DNA of 64,000 nucleotides, taken from Mycobacterium sp. GTDB taxonomy: Bacteria; Actinomycetota; Actinomycetes; Mycobacteriales; Mycobacteriaceae. The notes under the pieces are model-generated. The model had not been told where the DNA came from. It worked only from the letters and a program-made list of their open reading frames with translations, and ran no database searches. Where the stretch lies: contig NZ_JAICZA010000006.1 of the NCBI RefSeq assembly GCF_025933915.1, positions 1 to 64,000 on the forward strand. Reading direction: 5' to 3'. This document shows positions 9,229 to 17,359 of the stretch, one piece after another. Position 1 is the stretch's first letter; every line of letters begins with the position of its first letter. The translations under genes were made by a program, and so were the position numbers.

Positions 9229-9987
9229 ATGCGGATATTCAGAGCGGCGGCGATGCTCGCGGCGGCCGCCGCGGTGTTGACGGGCTGCGGCACGGTGGTG
9301 GGTGGCACGGCGAAACCGGCACCGAACCTGAAGCCACGGCCGCTCAGTGGTGCGACGGTCAGCAAGGTGCTTCTCGACGGCGTGACGCTCTCGCGGATGC
9401 TCGACCAGACCTTGGTCTCCCGCGATCCGGCCCAGGTCGGCGGTCCCGAGAAGCTCTTCCAGGTCAGGCGGTCGACGTCGCAGGCCGGTTGCCTGGGCGT
9501 GACGGCGATGCTGCAGAAGAGCGTGTACCGGTCTGCCCAAGTCAAAGACGTCGCGTCGGAGTCGTGGTGGAACAACGGCGAACCGGCCCAGGTGATCACC
9601 GTGATGGAGGGCATCGTCACGCTGCCGTCGGCCTCGGAAGCACAGGCACTGTTCGCGCAATTCTCCCAGCAGTGGCAACAGTGCAACGGCATGACGACGT
9701 CGGAACAGACCGGCCCGATCAGCACCACGAACGTCATCAGCGATGTGCGCGGCACCGCCACCACCGTCGCGGCGACCAAAACCGCGACCTCGGTGTTGCC
9801 CAACATGCCGCCCCTGCGGCCAACCCCGCAGGGGCGTGCCATCGGTATCCGGTCGAACTGCCTGGTCGAGGTCGAGGTGGTCTTCTTCGGCGGCCGGCGA
9901 TCCACCGACCCGGGATCAGCCGACATCAACACCAGCGCACTCGACATCGCGCACGCCATGATGGACAGGGTCAACGCCCTGAGCTGA
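9229..9987 (+). CDS. lppR: lipoprotein with PknH-type sensor domain (LppR-like)
   Basis: A 252-residue exported lipoprotein. Residues 1-20 form a signal peptide ending in the lipobox LTGC, with the acylated Cys followed by a Gly/Thr-rich linker. The rest resembles the extracellular PknH-type sensor fold of mycobacterial lipoproteins and Ser/Thr kinases, with two conserved-looking Cys (AGCLGV and QQCNG) and a third (RSNCLVEV) that could form disulfides. Function unknown; it probably sits on the outer face of the membrane. It starts 2 bases after lepA, so the two are likely co-transcribed, as in M. tuberculosis. Confidence 0.85.
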   Translation: MRIFRAAAMLAAAAAVLTGCGTVVGGTAKPAPNLKPRPLSGATVSKVLLDGVTLSRMLDQTLVSRDPAQVGGPEKLFQVRRSTSQAGCLGVTAMLQKSVYRSAQVKDVASESWWNNGEPAQVITVMEGIVTLPSASEAQALFAQFSQQWQQCNGMTTSEQTGPISTTNVISDVRGTATTVAATKTATSVLPNMPPLRPTPQGRAIGIRSNCLVEVEVVFFGGRRSTDPGSADINTSALDIAHAMMDRVNALS

Positions 9988-10054
9988 CCGCGACGGCCTG
10001 ATGGCGGCGACCCGCTTCGCCCGGCTGCGCCGCACTTGCGATCGCCGCTGCAGG

Positions 10055-12103
10055 CTACATCGGCGCGTTGGCGGGCTGGAACATCCCGGAGCCGTCGGCT
10101 TCCTCCTCGGCCCGGATCACGTGTACCACCGCGTTGATCAGCGCCAGATGGGTGAATGCCTGCGGAAAGTTGCCCAGCTGCCGCCCGGTGCGCGGCTCGA
10201 TCTCCTCGGCGTAAAGGTGCAGCGGGCTGGCGAAGGACAGCAACCGCTCGCACAGGCGCTTGGCGCGCCGCACCTCCCCGATCTCGACCAGCGCCGACAC
10301 CAGCCAGAACGAGCAAATCGTGAAGGTGCCCTCCTCACCGGACAGCCCGTCGTCGGTCTCCTCGACCCGGTAGCGCAGCACCAGGCCTTCCTGGGTGAGT
10401 TCGTCGGCGATCGCCAGCACGGTGTTGCGCACCCGCGGGTCGTCCGGTGGCAGGAAACGCGTCAGCACCACCAACAGCAGCGAGGCGTCCAACGCGTCGC
10501 TGCCGTAGCGCTGGGTGAACACCCCGCGCGAATCCACGCCGTGTTGCAGGATGTCGGTCTTGATCTCCTCGGCGATCGCCCGCCACTGCTGGGCATAGCT
10601 CTTCTCGCCCTGCCGCTCGGCCAGCTTCGCCCCACGGTCGAGCGCCACCCAGCACATCACCTTCGACGACGTGAAGTGCTGCGGTTCCCCACGCACCTCC
10701 CAGATTCCGCGGTCTGGCTCACGCCAGTGCTTGATCGCCTCCTCAACCTGCTTCTTCAGCACCGGCCACAACGTCTCCGGGACTTGCTCACGCGACTTGG
10801 CGTGCAGGTAGAAGGAGTCGAGGATGGAGCCCCAGATGTCGTGCTGGACCTGGTCGAAGGCGCCGTTGCCGACTCGCACCGGCCGCGCCCGGTCATAGCC
10901 GGACAGGTGATGCAGCTCTTCTTCGACGAGACTGCGCTCGCCGCCCACGCCGTACATCACCTGCAGCGGGTGCCGCTCGTCGTGGTTGGCCCCCGAGACG
11001 TCGGCGATGAAGGCGAAGAAGTCGTCGGCCTCGCGATCCAGCCCGAGCGTGTAGAGACCCCACAACGCGAACGTGGAGTCGCGCACCCACGCGTAGCGGT
11101 AATCCCAGTTGCGTTCGCCCTGGGGGGTCTCCGGCAGCGACGTGGTGCTGGCGGCGAGCAGCGCGCCGGTGGGCGAGTAGGTCAAGCCCTTCAGCGTGAG
11201 GGCACTGCGCTGCAGGTACGCCCGCCACGGGTGGTCCGGGAAGTTACCGATGTTGATCCACTGCCGCCAGCATTCGGTGGTCTGCCACATCTTGTGGGCA
11301 GCTTCTTCGTAAGTCTGCGGCGCCGGGTGTTTGGTCCAGCTCAGGGCGACGAACACGTCGTCGCCCTCTTTCATCCGGGTACGTGCGCGCGCTTCCCGGC
11401 CTTCCAGCCCGATCCGCAAGTTGGTGGTGAGTCGCATCGTCGGGTGGGCGTCGGGTTGCTTGGCGGCGCGCGCGATGGCCTCACCGTAGGCGGTGGCGGA
11501 GTATTCCCAGGTGGCCCCGACCCGGTGGTAGTCGAACGCCGGCTCGCAGCTCATCATCAGTTCGACGGTGCCGCTGACGCAGCGCACGGTGCGCAGCAGG
11601 ATGTGCTCGGCATCCCAGTCCATCGGGGTGCGGCGATGCGTCCGCGACCGGCGGTCGAGGTCGTGCCAGGGGCCCATCACCAGGGCGTCACGCACGATCA
11701 GCCACCCGGTGTGGGTCTGCCAGGTGGTCTCCATGATGAGGCTGCCCGGCAGATACCGGCGGGCCGACGGCACCGAGACGCCGTAGGGGCCCAACCGGAA
11801 ATGGCCGGCGCTGCGGTCCAGGATCGCCCCGAACACGCTTGGCGAGTCCGGCCGCGGCACACACAGCCACTCCACCGACCCGGCCGGGGAGATCAGGCAG
11901 GTGTTTTCCCAGTCCGACAGGAACGCGTAATCGGCGATCGGCGGAAAGGGATTCCGCAGGGCCGCACTGGGGGCAAGGGGACCGGGTGTGCGCAGGTCGA
12001 TGGATGACGACATCGATGTCGCGGCCGCCGCTTGAAACGCTTCCTCGGGCATGGTCTCGACCGGTTGGGCCGGTTGATCGTCGGACTGAACATGCAGAAC
12101 CAT
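10055..12103 (-). CDS. glycoside hydrolase family 15 protein (trehalase type, Rv2402)
   Basis: A 682-residue GH15 protein. It has an N-terminal beta-sandwich opening with PIADYAFLSDWENTCLISPAGS and a C-terminal (alpha/alpha)6 barrel with RNWDYRYAWVRDSTFALWGL, the GH15 active-site signature. In mycobacteria this group is known as a phosphate-stimulated trehalase, converting trehalose to two glucose. No signal peptide, so it is cytoplasmic. I start at the ATG at 12103 (MVLHVQSDDQPAQP); an in-frame ATG 69 bases upstream would add a basic extension with no family support. It converges on lppR. Confidence 0.9.
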   Translation of the reverse strand: MVLHVQSDDQPAQPVETMPEEAFQAAAATSMSSSIDLRTPGPLAPSAALRNPFPPIADYAFLSDWENTCLISPAGSVEWLCVPRPDSPSVFGAILDRSAGHFRLGPYGVSVPSARRYLPGSLIMETTWQTHTGWLIVRDALVMGPWHDLDRRSRTHRRTPMDWDAEHILLRTVRCVSGTVELMMSCEPAFDYHRVGATWEYSATAYGEAIARAAKQPDAHPTMRLTTNLRIGLEGREARARTRMKEGDDVFVALSWTKHPAPQTYEEAAHKMWQTTECWRQWINIGNFPDHPWRAYLQRSALTLKGLTYSPTGALLAASTTSLPETPQGERNWDYRYAWVRDSTFALWGLYTLGLDREADDFFAFIADVSGANHDERHPLQVMYGVGGERSLVEEELHHLSGYDRARPVRVGNGAFDQVQHDIWGSILDSFYLHAKSREQVPETLWPVLKKQVEEAIKHWREPDRGIWEVRGEPQHFTSSKVMCWVALDRGAKLAERQGEKSYAQQWRAIAEEIKTDILQHGVDSRGVFTQRYGSDALDASLLLVVLTRFLPPDDPRVRNTVLAIADELTQEGLVLRYRVEETDDGLSGEEGTFTICSFWLVSALVEIGEVRRAKRLCERLLSFASPLHLYAEEIEPRTGRQLGNFPQAFTHLALINAVVHVIRAEEEADGSGMFQPANAPM

Positions 12104-12237
12104 CTGGACATCATCGACCGCGCGGCGGCCCTTCGTCCAACGTTTCGCCGAGGCGGCGTGCCGCGCACGCACCCGCGAGGCGCGCGCCGATCCTCACGCA
12201 TTGGTTTTCGGCGGCGGGGCCGAATAGGGTGAGCTCC

Positions 12238-12432
12238 GTGAACGCGTTCCTCAATTGGTGGGACGGCAACGAGCTGTGGCTTTCGGGGCTCCCATTCGTG
12301 CTGCAGGCCATGGTGGTGATGCCCATCGTGCTGGCGGTGGCCTACGGGACGGCGGCCCTGCTCGACAGCCTGCTCGGCAAGGGCATCGAGTTGATGCGTC
12401 GTACCCGCCGAGCCGCTGGGACACCCGGGTAA
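12238..12432 (+). CDS. small membrane protein (Rv2401A type)
   Basis: A 64-residue protein, GTG start, MNAFLNWWDGNELWLSG followed by a single hydrophobic span (about 15-45, FVLQAMVVMPIVLAVAYGTA) and a basic C-terminal tail (MRRTRRA). The topology suggests a one- or two-pass inner-membrane protein. A similarly placed small membrane gene, Rv2401A, exists in M. tuberculosis. The role is unknown. Confidence 0.7.
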   Translation: MNAFLNWWDGNELWLSGLPFVLQAMVVMPIVLAVAYGTAALLDSLLGKGIELMRRTRRAAGTPG

Positions 12433-12437
12433 CGCCT

Positions 12438-12527
12438 ATGCCTCGGTCGCACGTGACGCTCGTTCTTCTCATCTTGCTGGCGCTGGTGATCGGCACGTGG
12501 TTGGTCACCCATTTGATGCACCGGTAA
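12438..12527 (+). CDS. 29-residue single-span membrane peptide (candidate)
   Basis: A short ORF starting at ATG 12438, five bases after the previous stop: MPRSHVTLVLLILLALVIG then TWLVTHLMHR. It is one hydrophobic helix with basic ends. It follows the Rv2401A-like gene so closely that translational coupling is plausible. It is too short for composition to prove coding; the well-formed transmembrane segment is the main support. Confidence 0.4.
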   Translation: MPRSHVTLVLLILLALVIGTWLVTHLMHR

Positions 12528-12584
12528 GGCGCCGGGCGCGTCTGCCCCGCCCCCGGCTGCGGTGGCGGCACCATCGATTCCTGT

Positions 12585-12597
12585 TAGGCTTCCCGCC
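12585..12597 (+). promoter_or_regulatory. -10 element and leaderless start of the sulfate operon leader
   Basis: TAGGCT (12585-12590, TANNNT type) followed by seven bases and then ATG 12598. The spacing puts the transcription start on the A of the ATG, so the leader peptide mRNA would be leaderless. Confidence 0.65.
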
Positions 12598-12654
12598 ATG
12601 CGTGTGGCATATGGCATTCCGGGGCGCTATGCCTTCGTGCACTGTTGTCGCTGA
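12598..12654 (+). CDS. leaderless cysteine-containing leader peptide of subI operon
   Basis: An 18-codon ORF, MRVAYGIPGRYAFVHCCR, with two adjacent Cys codons (TGT TGT) just before the stop. A -10 element ends seven bases before the ATG, so the ORF opens the transcript. Polycysteine leaderless short ORFs ahead of sulfur-assimilation genes act as cysteine-responsive attenuators in M. smegmatis. Position, leaderless start and paired Cys codons all match that class. Ribosome stalling here when Cys-tRNA is scarce would expose the subI ribosome site, which is otherwise in a hairpin (12749-12761). Confidence 0.75.
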   Translation: MRVAYGIPGRYAFVHCCR

Positions 12655-12677
12655 CTCCCCAACCCGTGTGCGGTCTG

Positions 12678-12709
12678 GTTCTGGAGTTCTCGAATTCTCC
12701 TGAAGTTCT
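12678..12709 (+). repeat. tandem RRTTCT hexamers in the subI leader
   Basis: GGTTCT (12677-12682), AGTTCT (12685-12690), AATTCT (12693-12698) and AGTTCT (12704-12709) recur with ~8-11 base spacing on one strand between the leader peptide and subI. They may be protein-binding sites or part of an alternative RNA fold; neither is shown. Confidence 0.35.
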
Positions 12710-12748
12710 AGTTGCCTTTCCGCAGAGACGGGACCGAGATCCGATAAG

Positions 12749-12763
12749 TTCCGCACCGGAAGG
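12749..12763 (+). promoter_or_regulatory. hairpin sequestering the subI ribosome-binding site
   Basis: TTCCG-CAC-CGGAA forms a perfect 5-bp stem (12749-12761) whose 3' arm contains the first four bases of the GGAAGG ribosome site (12758-12763), six bases before the subI ATG. This is the expected output switch for attenuation by the upstream leader peptide. Confidence 0.55.
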
Positions 12764-12769
12764 CCATCA

Positions 12770-13801
12770 ATGGACATCAGGACCGCGTTGCACTGGCGGC
12801 CTGTTCTCGCCCTGGTTTCGATAGCCGGCATCCTCGCCGGGTGCGACGGCGGTGCCAGCGATGCGGTCGGTGGCGGTGGGCTGGCCAATGCGCATACCAG
12901 CATCACGCTCGTTGCCTACTCGGTCCCAGAACCCGGATGGAGCAAGGTAATTCCGGCGTTCAATGCCTCCGATGAAGGCAAGGACGTGCAGGTGGTGACT
13001 TCCTATGGGGCGTCCGGTGACCAATCCCGCGGTGTCGTCGACGGCAAGCCGGCCGACGTCGTGAACTTCTCCGTCGAACCCGACATCGCTCGATTGGTCA
13101 AGGCCGGCAAGGTTTCCAAGGACTGGAACACCGACGCCACCAAGGGGATCCCGTTCGGCTCGGTGGTCACGCTGATGGTGCGCAAGGGAAATCCGAAAAA
13201 CATCAGGGATTGGGATGACCTGCTACGCCCCGGCATTGAGGTCGTCACGCCGAGCCCGTTGAGTTCGGGGTCGGCCAAGTGGAATCTGCTCGCGCCGTAC
13301 GCCGCCAAGAGCGACGGGGGCGCCAACAGCGCGGCCGGTGTGGATTTCATCAAGAAGCTGGTGACCGAGCACGTCAAACTCCGTCCCGGATCGGGGCGCG
13401 AAGCCACCGACGTCTTCGTCCAGGGCAGCGGTGACGTGCTCATCAGCTACGAGAACGAGGCCATCGCCATCGAGCGGGCGGGCAAGGCGGTCGAACACGT
13501 CAACTTGGCGCAGACCTTCAAAATCGATAATCCGGTCGCGGTCGTCAACACCAGTCCCCACCTGGAGGCCGCCGTCGCCTTCAAGAACTTCCAGTACACG
13601 GCCGCGGCCCAAAAAGTCTGGGCGCAAGCCGGTTTCCGGCCGGTCGACCCGTCGGTCGCCGCGGATTTCCGAACCCAGTATCCGGTGCCGACGAAACTGT
13701 GGACCATCGCCGACCTCGGCGGCTGGAGCACCGCGGATCCGCAGCTGTTCGACAAGAACACCGGCAGCATCACCAAGATCTACACGCAGGCCACCGGATG
13801 A
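12770..13801 (+). CDS. subI: sulfate ABC transporter substrate-binding lipoprotein
   Basis: A 343-residue periplasmic sulfate-binding protein of the SBP type II fold. The signal peptide ends in a lipobox, GILAGC (Cys near residue 25), so it is membrane-anchored. Family segments include LVAYSVPEPGWSKVIPAF, YGASGDQSRGV and NFSVEPDIARL. It captures sulfate or thiosulfate and delivers it to CysT/CysW. The ATG has a GGAAGG six bases upstream, partly hidden in a hairpin. Its stop overlaps the cysT ATG (ATGA), so the operon is translationally coupled. Confidence 0.93.
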   Translation: MDIRTALHWRPVLALVSIAGILAGCDGGASDAVGGGGLANAHTSITLVAYSVPEPGWSKVIPAFNASDEGKDVQVVTSYGASGDQSRGVVDGKPADVVNFSVEPDIARLVKAGKVSKDWNTDATKGIPFGSVVTLMVRKGNPKNIRDWDDLLRPGIEVVTPSPLSSGSAKWNLLAPYAAKSDGGANSAAGVDFIKKLVTEHVKLRPGSGREATDVFVQGSGDVLISYENEAIAIERAGKAVEHVNLAQTFKIDNPVAVVNTSPHLEAAVAFKNFQYTAAAQKVWAQAGFRPVDPSVAADFRTQYPVPTKLWTIADLGGWSTADPQLFDKNTGSITKIYTQATG

Positions 13802-14670
13802 CGGCCATCACGCCGGACCCGCTGGCAATCCGGCCCGAGCTCAGCGGTGACACCGGGCACGGGCCGCTGCCCGGGCACGGCCGTGGCCACGCCGCCCTGC
13901 GGGTCGGTGTGGCCACCGTGTGGCTGTCGGTGATCGTGTTGCTGCCGCTGACGGCGATCGCCTGGCAGTCCGCGGGCGGTGGCTGGCACGCGTTCTGGCT
14001 CGCGGTCACGTCGAACGCCGCGGTGGAGTCGTTCCGGGTGACCCTGACGATCTCAGCCGGTGTGACTGTGCTCAACCTGATTCTTGGCCTGGTGATCGCG
14101 TGGGTCCTGGTGCGCGACGACTTCGTCGGGAAGCGACTCGTCGACGCGATCATCGATCTACCGTTCGCGCTGCCGACCATCGTCGCCAGCCTGGTCATGC
14201 TGGCTCTGTACGGCAACAACAGCCCGGTGGGTCTTCACCTGCAGCACACCGCTTGGGGTGTCGCGGTGGCGTTGGCCTTCGTCACGTTGCCTTTCGTGGT
14301 CCGCGCGGTCCAGCCGGTGCTGCTGGAATTGGACCGCGACGTCGAGGAGGCGGCAGCGTCGCTGGGTGCCAGCGGTCCGAAGGTCTTCACCTCCGTGGTG
14401 CTGCCCGCGCTGCTGCCCGCGTTGTTGTCCGGTGCGGGACTGGCGTTTTCACGCGCGATCGGCGAGTTCGGGTCGGTGGTGCTGATCGGTGGCGCCGTGC
14501 CCGGCAAGACCGAAGTGTCGTCGCAGTGGATACGGACCTTGATCGAGAACGACGACCGCACCGGCGCCGCCGCAATTTCCATTGTGCTGTTGGCGATTTC
14601 GTTCGTGGTCCTGCTCATCTTGCGGATCGTGGGTGGGCGGGCGGCCAAACGTCAGGAGCTGGCCGCATGA
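13798..14670 (+). CDS. cysT: sulfate ABC transporter permease CysT
   Basis: A 290-residue inner-membrane permease with about six spans. The cytoplasmic coupling loop is seen as EEAAASLGASGPKVFTSVVLP, the EAA-loop that contacts the CysA ATPase. IIDLPFALPTIVASLVML is characteristic of sulfate permeases. The N-terminal ~35 residues are polar and cytoplasmic. ATG 13798 overlaps the subI stop; the ORF could be extended upstream in frame but that would overlap subI. It pairs with CysW to form the channel. Confidence 0.93.
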   Translation: MTAITPDPLAIRPELSGDTGHGPLPGHGRGHAALRVGVATVWLSVIVLLPLTAIAWQSAGGGWHAFWLAVTSNAAVESFRVTLTISAGVTVLNLILGLVIAWVLVRDDFVGKRLVDAIIDLPFALPTIVASLVMLALYGNNSPVGLHLQHTAWGVAVALAFVTLPFVVRAVQPVLLELDRDVEEAAASLGASGPKVFTSVVLPALLPALLSGAGLAFSRAIGEFGSVVLIGGAVPGKTEVSSQWIRTLIENDDRTGAAAISIVLLAISFVVLLILRIVGGRAAKRQELAA

Positions 14671-15485
14671 CGTCGTCGGTGGGAGTCCGCTATTCGCTGC
14701 GATTCATCGCGCTCGGATACATCTTCGTGTTGTTGGTCGTGCCGGTGACGTTGATCCTGTGGCGGACGTTTCGGCCCGGGTTCGGCCAGTTCTACGCCTG
14801 GGTGAGCACCCCCGCGGCGATATCGGCGCTGAACTTGACGCTGCTGGTGGTGGCCATCGTGGTCCCCCTCAACGTGGTGTTCGGTATTCCCACGGCACTG
14901 GTGCTCGCGCGCAACAGGTTTCGCGGTAAGGGGCTGCTCCAAGCGATCATCGATCTGCCGTTCGCGGTCTCGCCCGTCATCGTGGGCGTGGCGTTGGTCG
15001 TGTTGTGGGGCTCGGGCGGTGCGCTGGGGTTCGTCGAAAAAGACCTCGGGCTCAAGGTCATCTTCGGCCTGCCGGGCATCGTACTCGCCAGCATCTTCGT
15101 CACCCTGCCGTTCGTCGTGCGTGAAGTGGAGCCGGTGCTGCATGAGCTGGGAACCGACCAGGAGGAGGCGGCGGCAACGCTGGGTTCGGGTTGGTGGCAG
15201 ACGTTTTGGCGGATCACGCTGCCGTCCATCCGGTGGGGCCTGACCTACGGCATCGTGTTGACCATCGCACGTACGCTGGGGGAATACGGTGCGGTGCTCG
15301 TGGTGTCGTCGAACCTGCCGGGGAAGTCGCAAACACTGACATTGCTTGTTTCAGACCGATACAACCGCGGTGTCGAGTACGGCGCCTACGCGCTGTCGAC
15401 CTTGCTGATGGGGGTTGCGGTGCTGGTGCTGATTTTCCAGGTGGTTCTCGACGCCCGCCGCGCACGAGCGGCGAGACAGACCTGA
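14667..15485 (+). CDS. cysW: sulfate ABC transporter permease CysW
   Basis: A 272-residue permease with six predicted spans and the EAA-loop [41 protein letters not shown] parallels the same region of CysT. It starts at ATG 14667, overlapping the cysT stop by four bases (ATGA). Together CysT and CysW form the sulfate translocation path across the inner membrane. Confidence 0.93.
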   Translation: MTSSVGVRYSLRFIALGYIFVLLVVPVTLILWRTFRPGFGQFYAWVSTPAAISALNLTLLVVAIVVPLNVVFGIPTALVLARNRFRGKGLLQAIIDLPFAVSPVIVGVALVVLWGSGGALGFVEKDLGLKVIFGLPGIVLASIFVTLPFVVREVEPVLHELGTDQEEAAATLGSGWWQTFWRITLPSIRWGLTYGIVLTIARTLGEYGAVLVVSSNLPGKSQTLTLLVSDRYNRGVEYGAYALSTLLMGVAVLVLIFQVVLDARRARAARQT

Positions 15486-15498
15486 CGAGGAGGATGAC

Positions 15499-16587
15499 GT
15501 GACGGACGCCGGTACCGGCCGGGGCGACCTCGCCATCATCGTGCGCGACGCGTACAAGCACTACGGTGATTTCGTCGCACTGGACCACGTGGACTTCGTC
15601 GTGCCCACCGGGTCGCTGACGGCGTTGTTGGGTCCCAGCGGTTCGGGCAAATCGACCCTGCTGCGTGCCATCGCCGGCCTCGACCAACCCGACAGCGGAA
15701 CCGTCACGATCTACGGTCGCGACGTGACGCGGGTGCCCCCGCAGCGCCGCGGCATCGGGTTCGTCTTTCAGCACTACGCGGCGTTCAAGCACTTGACCGT
15801 CCGCGACAATGTCGCCTACGGGCTCAAGGTCCGCAAGCGGCCCAAAGCCGAGATCAAAGCCAAGGTCGACAACCTGCTTGAAGTGGTGGGACTGAGCGGT
15901 TTTCAGGGTCGCTATCCCAATCAGCTGTCCGGTGGTCAACGACAGCGGATGGCGCTGGCGCGAGCGCTGGCGGTCGACCCGCAGGTGCTACTGCTCGATG
16001 AGCCGTTCGGTGCGCTGGACGCCAAGGTGCGTGAGGATCTGCGGGCATGGTTGCGGCGCCTGCACGACGAGGTGCACGTGACCACGGTGCTGGTCACCCA
16101 CGATCAGGCCGAGGCGTTGGATGTGGCCGACCGGATCGCGGTGCTGAACCACGGGCGTATCGAGCAGATCGGATCCCCGACCGACGTCTATGACGCCCCG
16201 GCGAACGCGTTCGTGATGTCGTTCCTCGGCGCGGTATCGACGCTGAACGGCGCCCTGGTGCGACCGCACGACATCCGGGTGGGTCGCAACCCCGACATGG
16301 CGATCGCCGGCGGTGACGGCACCGCGGAGTCCGTCGGGGTGGTCAGGGCCACGGTCGACCGGGTGGTAGCGCTGGGTTTCGAGGTGCGGGTCGAGTTGAC
16401 CAGCGCCGCCACCGGCGGCTTCTTCACCGCGCAGATCACCCGGGGCGACGCCGAGGCACTGGCATTACGCGACGGTGACACCGTCTACGTGCGTGCCACC
16501 AGGGTTCCACCGATCGCCCCCGATGCGACGGATCCCGGTCGCGGCGGCGAGGCAGACCAGGATGAGAGCGCGCTGACGTCGGCGTGA
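15499..16587 (+). CDS. cysA1: sulfate ABC transporter ATP-binding protein
   Basis: A 362-residue ABC ATPase. Walker [10 protein letters not shown], signature [14 protein letters not shown], Walker [13 protein letters not shown] and the switch His in [10 protein letters not shown] are intact. The C-terminal ~120 residues form the TOBE-type regulatory domain of sulfate and molybdate importers. The GTG start has a GAGGAGG site upstream, 13 bases after cysW. It is the last gene of the operon, converging on cysH with 28 bases between stops; in M. tuberculosis several kilobases separate these two genes. Confidence 0.93.
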   Translation: MTDAGTGRGDLAIIVRDAYKHYGDFVALDHVDFVVPTGSLTALLGPSGSGKSTLLRAIAGLDQPDSGTVTIYGRDVTRVPPQRRGIGFVFQHYAAFKHLTVRDNVAYGLKVRKRPKAEIKAKVDNLLEVVGLSGFQGRYPNQLSGGQRQRMALARALAVDPQVLLLDEPFGALDAKVREDLRAWLRRLHDEVHVTTVLVTHDQAEALDVADRIAVLNHGRIEQIGSPTDVYDAPANAFVMSFLGAVSTLNGALVRPHDIRVGRNPDMAIAGGDGTAESVGVVRATVDRVVALGFEVRVELTSAATGGFFTAQITRGDAEALALRDGDTVYVRATRVPPIAPDATDPGRGGEADQDESALTSA

Positions 16588-16615
16588 CGGTCGGTTCTCT
16601 ATCGCGCGCCGGGTG

Positions 16616-17359
16616 TCACGAGGCGTGCAGCCCGCACTCCGTCTTGGAAAGCCCCTGCCAGCGTCCACTGCGCGGGTCGGCGCCCGCCAGGGGCTTGGCC
16701 GTGCACGGGGCGCAACCGATCGACGAATAGCCTTCGTAGATAAGCGGATTGACCAGCACACTGTGCTCTTCGATGTAGTTCTGCACATCCTCGTCGGTCC
16801 ACGCCACCATCGGGTTGACCTTGACCAGCTTGAACCCCTCGTCGAAGCCGACCACCGGGGCGTTGGCGCGCGCGGCGGTTTCACCCCGGCGCAGCCCGGT
16901 CACCCACGCCGAGTATCCGCGCAGCGCCCTGCCCAGCGGTGCGACCTTACGCAGCCGGCAGCATTCACCGGGATCACGCGCGAAGAGGTCTTTGCCCAGC
17001 AGTTTGTCCTGCTCGGCGACGGTCTGCTCGGGAGTGACGTTGAGCACCCGGATGTCGTAAACGGACTCGATCGCATCCCGCGTACCGAGGGTCTCCGCGA
17101 AGTGGTAGCCGGTGTCCAAGAACACCACCGGGACGCCCGGGCGCACCTTGGCGGCCATATCGATCAACACGGCCTCCTGCATGCTGGAGGCCACCACGTA
17201 GTTGCAGGTGGCCCAACCGCGCGGCCCGTTGATCCCGCCGAACGTCTCGTCGGTCCAACGCAATACGTCGCTGGCGCTGGCGCCGCCGAGCTCGGCCGCG
17301 CCACGAGCGGCAAGCTCACGCAGTTCGGCTTCTGAAAATTTAGTTGTTGCTTCGCTCAT
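16616..17359 (-). CDS. cysH: assimilatory adenylylsulfate (APS) reductase
   Basis: A 247-residue APS reductase: adenylylsulfate plus thioredoxin gives sulfite plus AMP. The [4Fe-4S] ligands are present (CC at 133-134, CAPC at 216-219), which separates APS from PAPS reductases, and the catalytic Cys is in the C-terminal ECGLH (242). I start at MSEATTKF (17359), which overlaps the sirA stop by four bases. With sirA it converts activated sulfate to sulfide for cysteine synthesis, in the same regulon as the sulfate importer facing it. Confidence 0.95.
   Translation of the reverse strand: MSEATTKFSEAELRELAARGAAELGGASASDVLRWTDETFGGINGPRGWATCNYVVASSMQEAVLIDMAAKVRPGVPVVFLDTGYHFAETLGTRDAIESVYDIRVLNVTPEQTVAEQDKLLGKDLFARDPGECCRLRKVAPLGRALRGYSAWVTGLRRGETAARANAPVVGFDEGFKLVKVNPMVAWTDEDVQNYIEEHSVLVNPLIYEGYSSIGCAPCTAKPLAGADPRSGRWQGLSKTECGLHAS

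Noticed and set aside
10001-12007. 668-residue open frame on the plus strand
   Set aside because: It is the complement shadow of the GH15 gene on the minus strand and has no recognisable domain.
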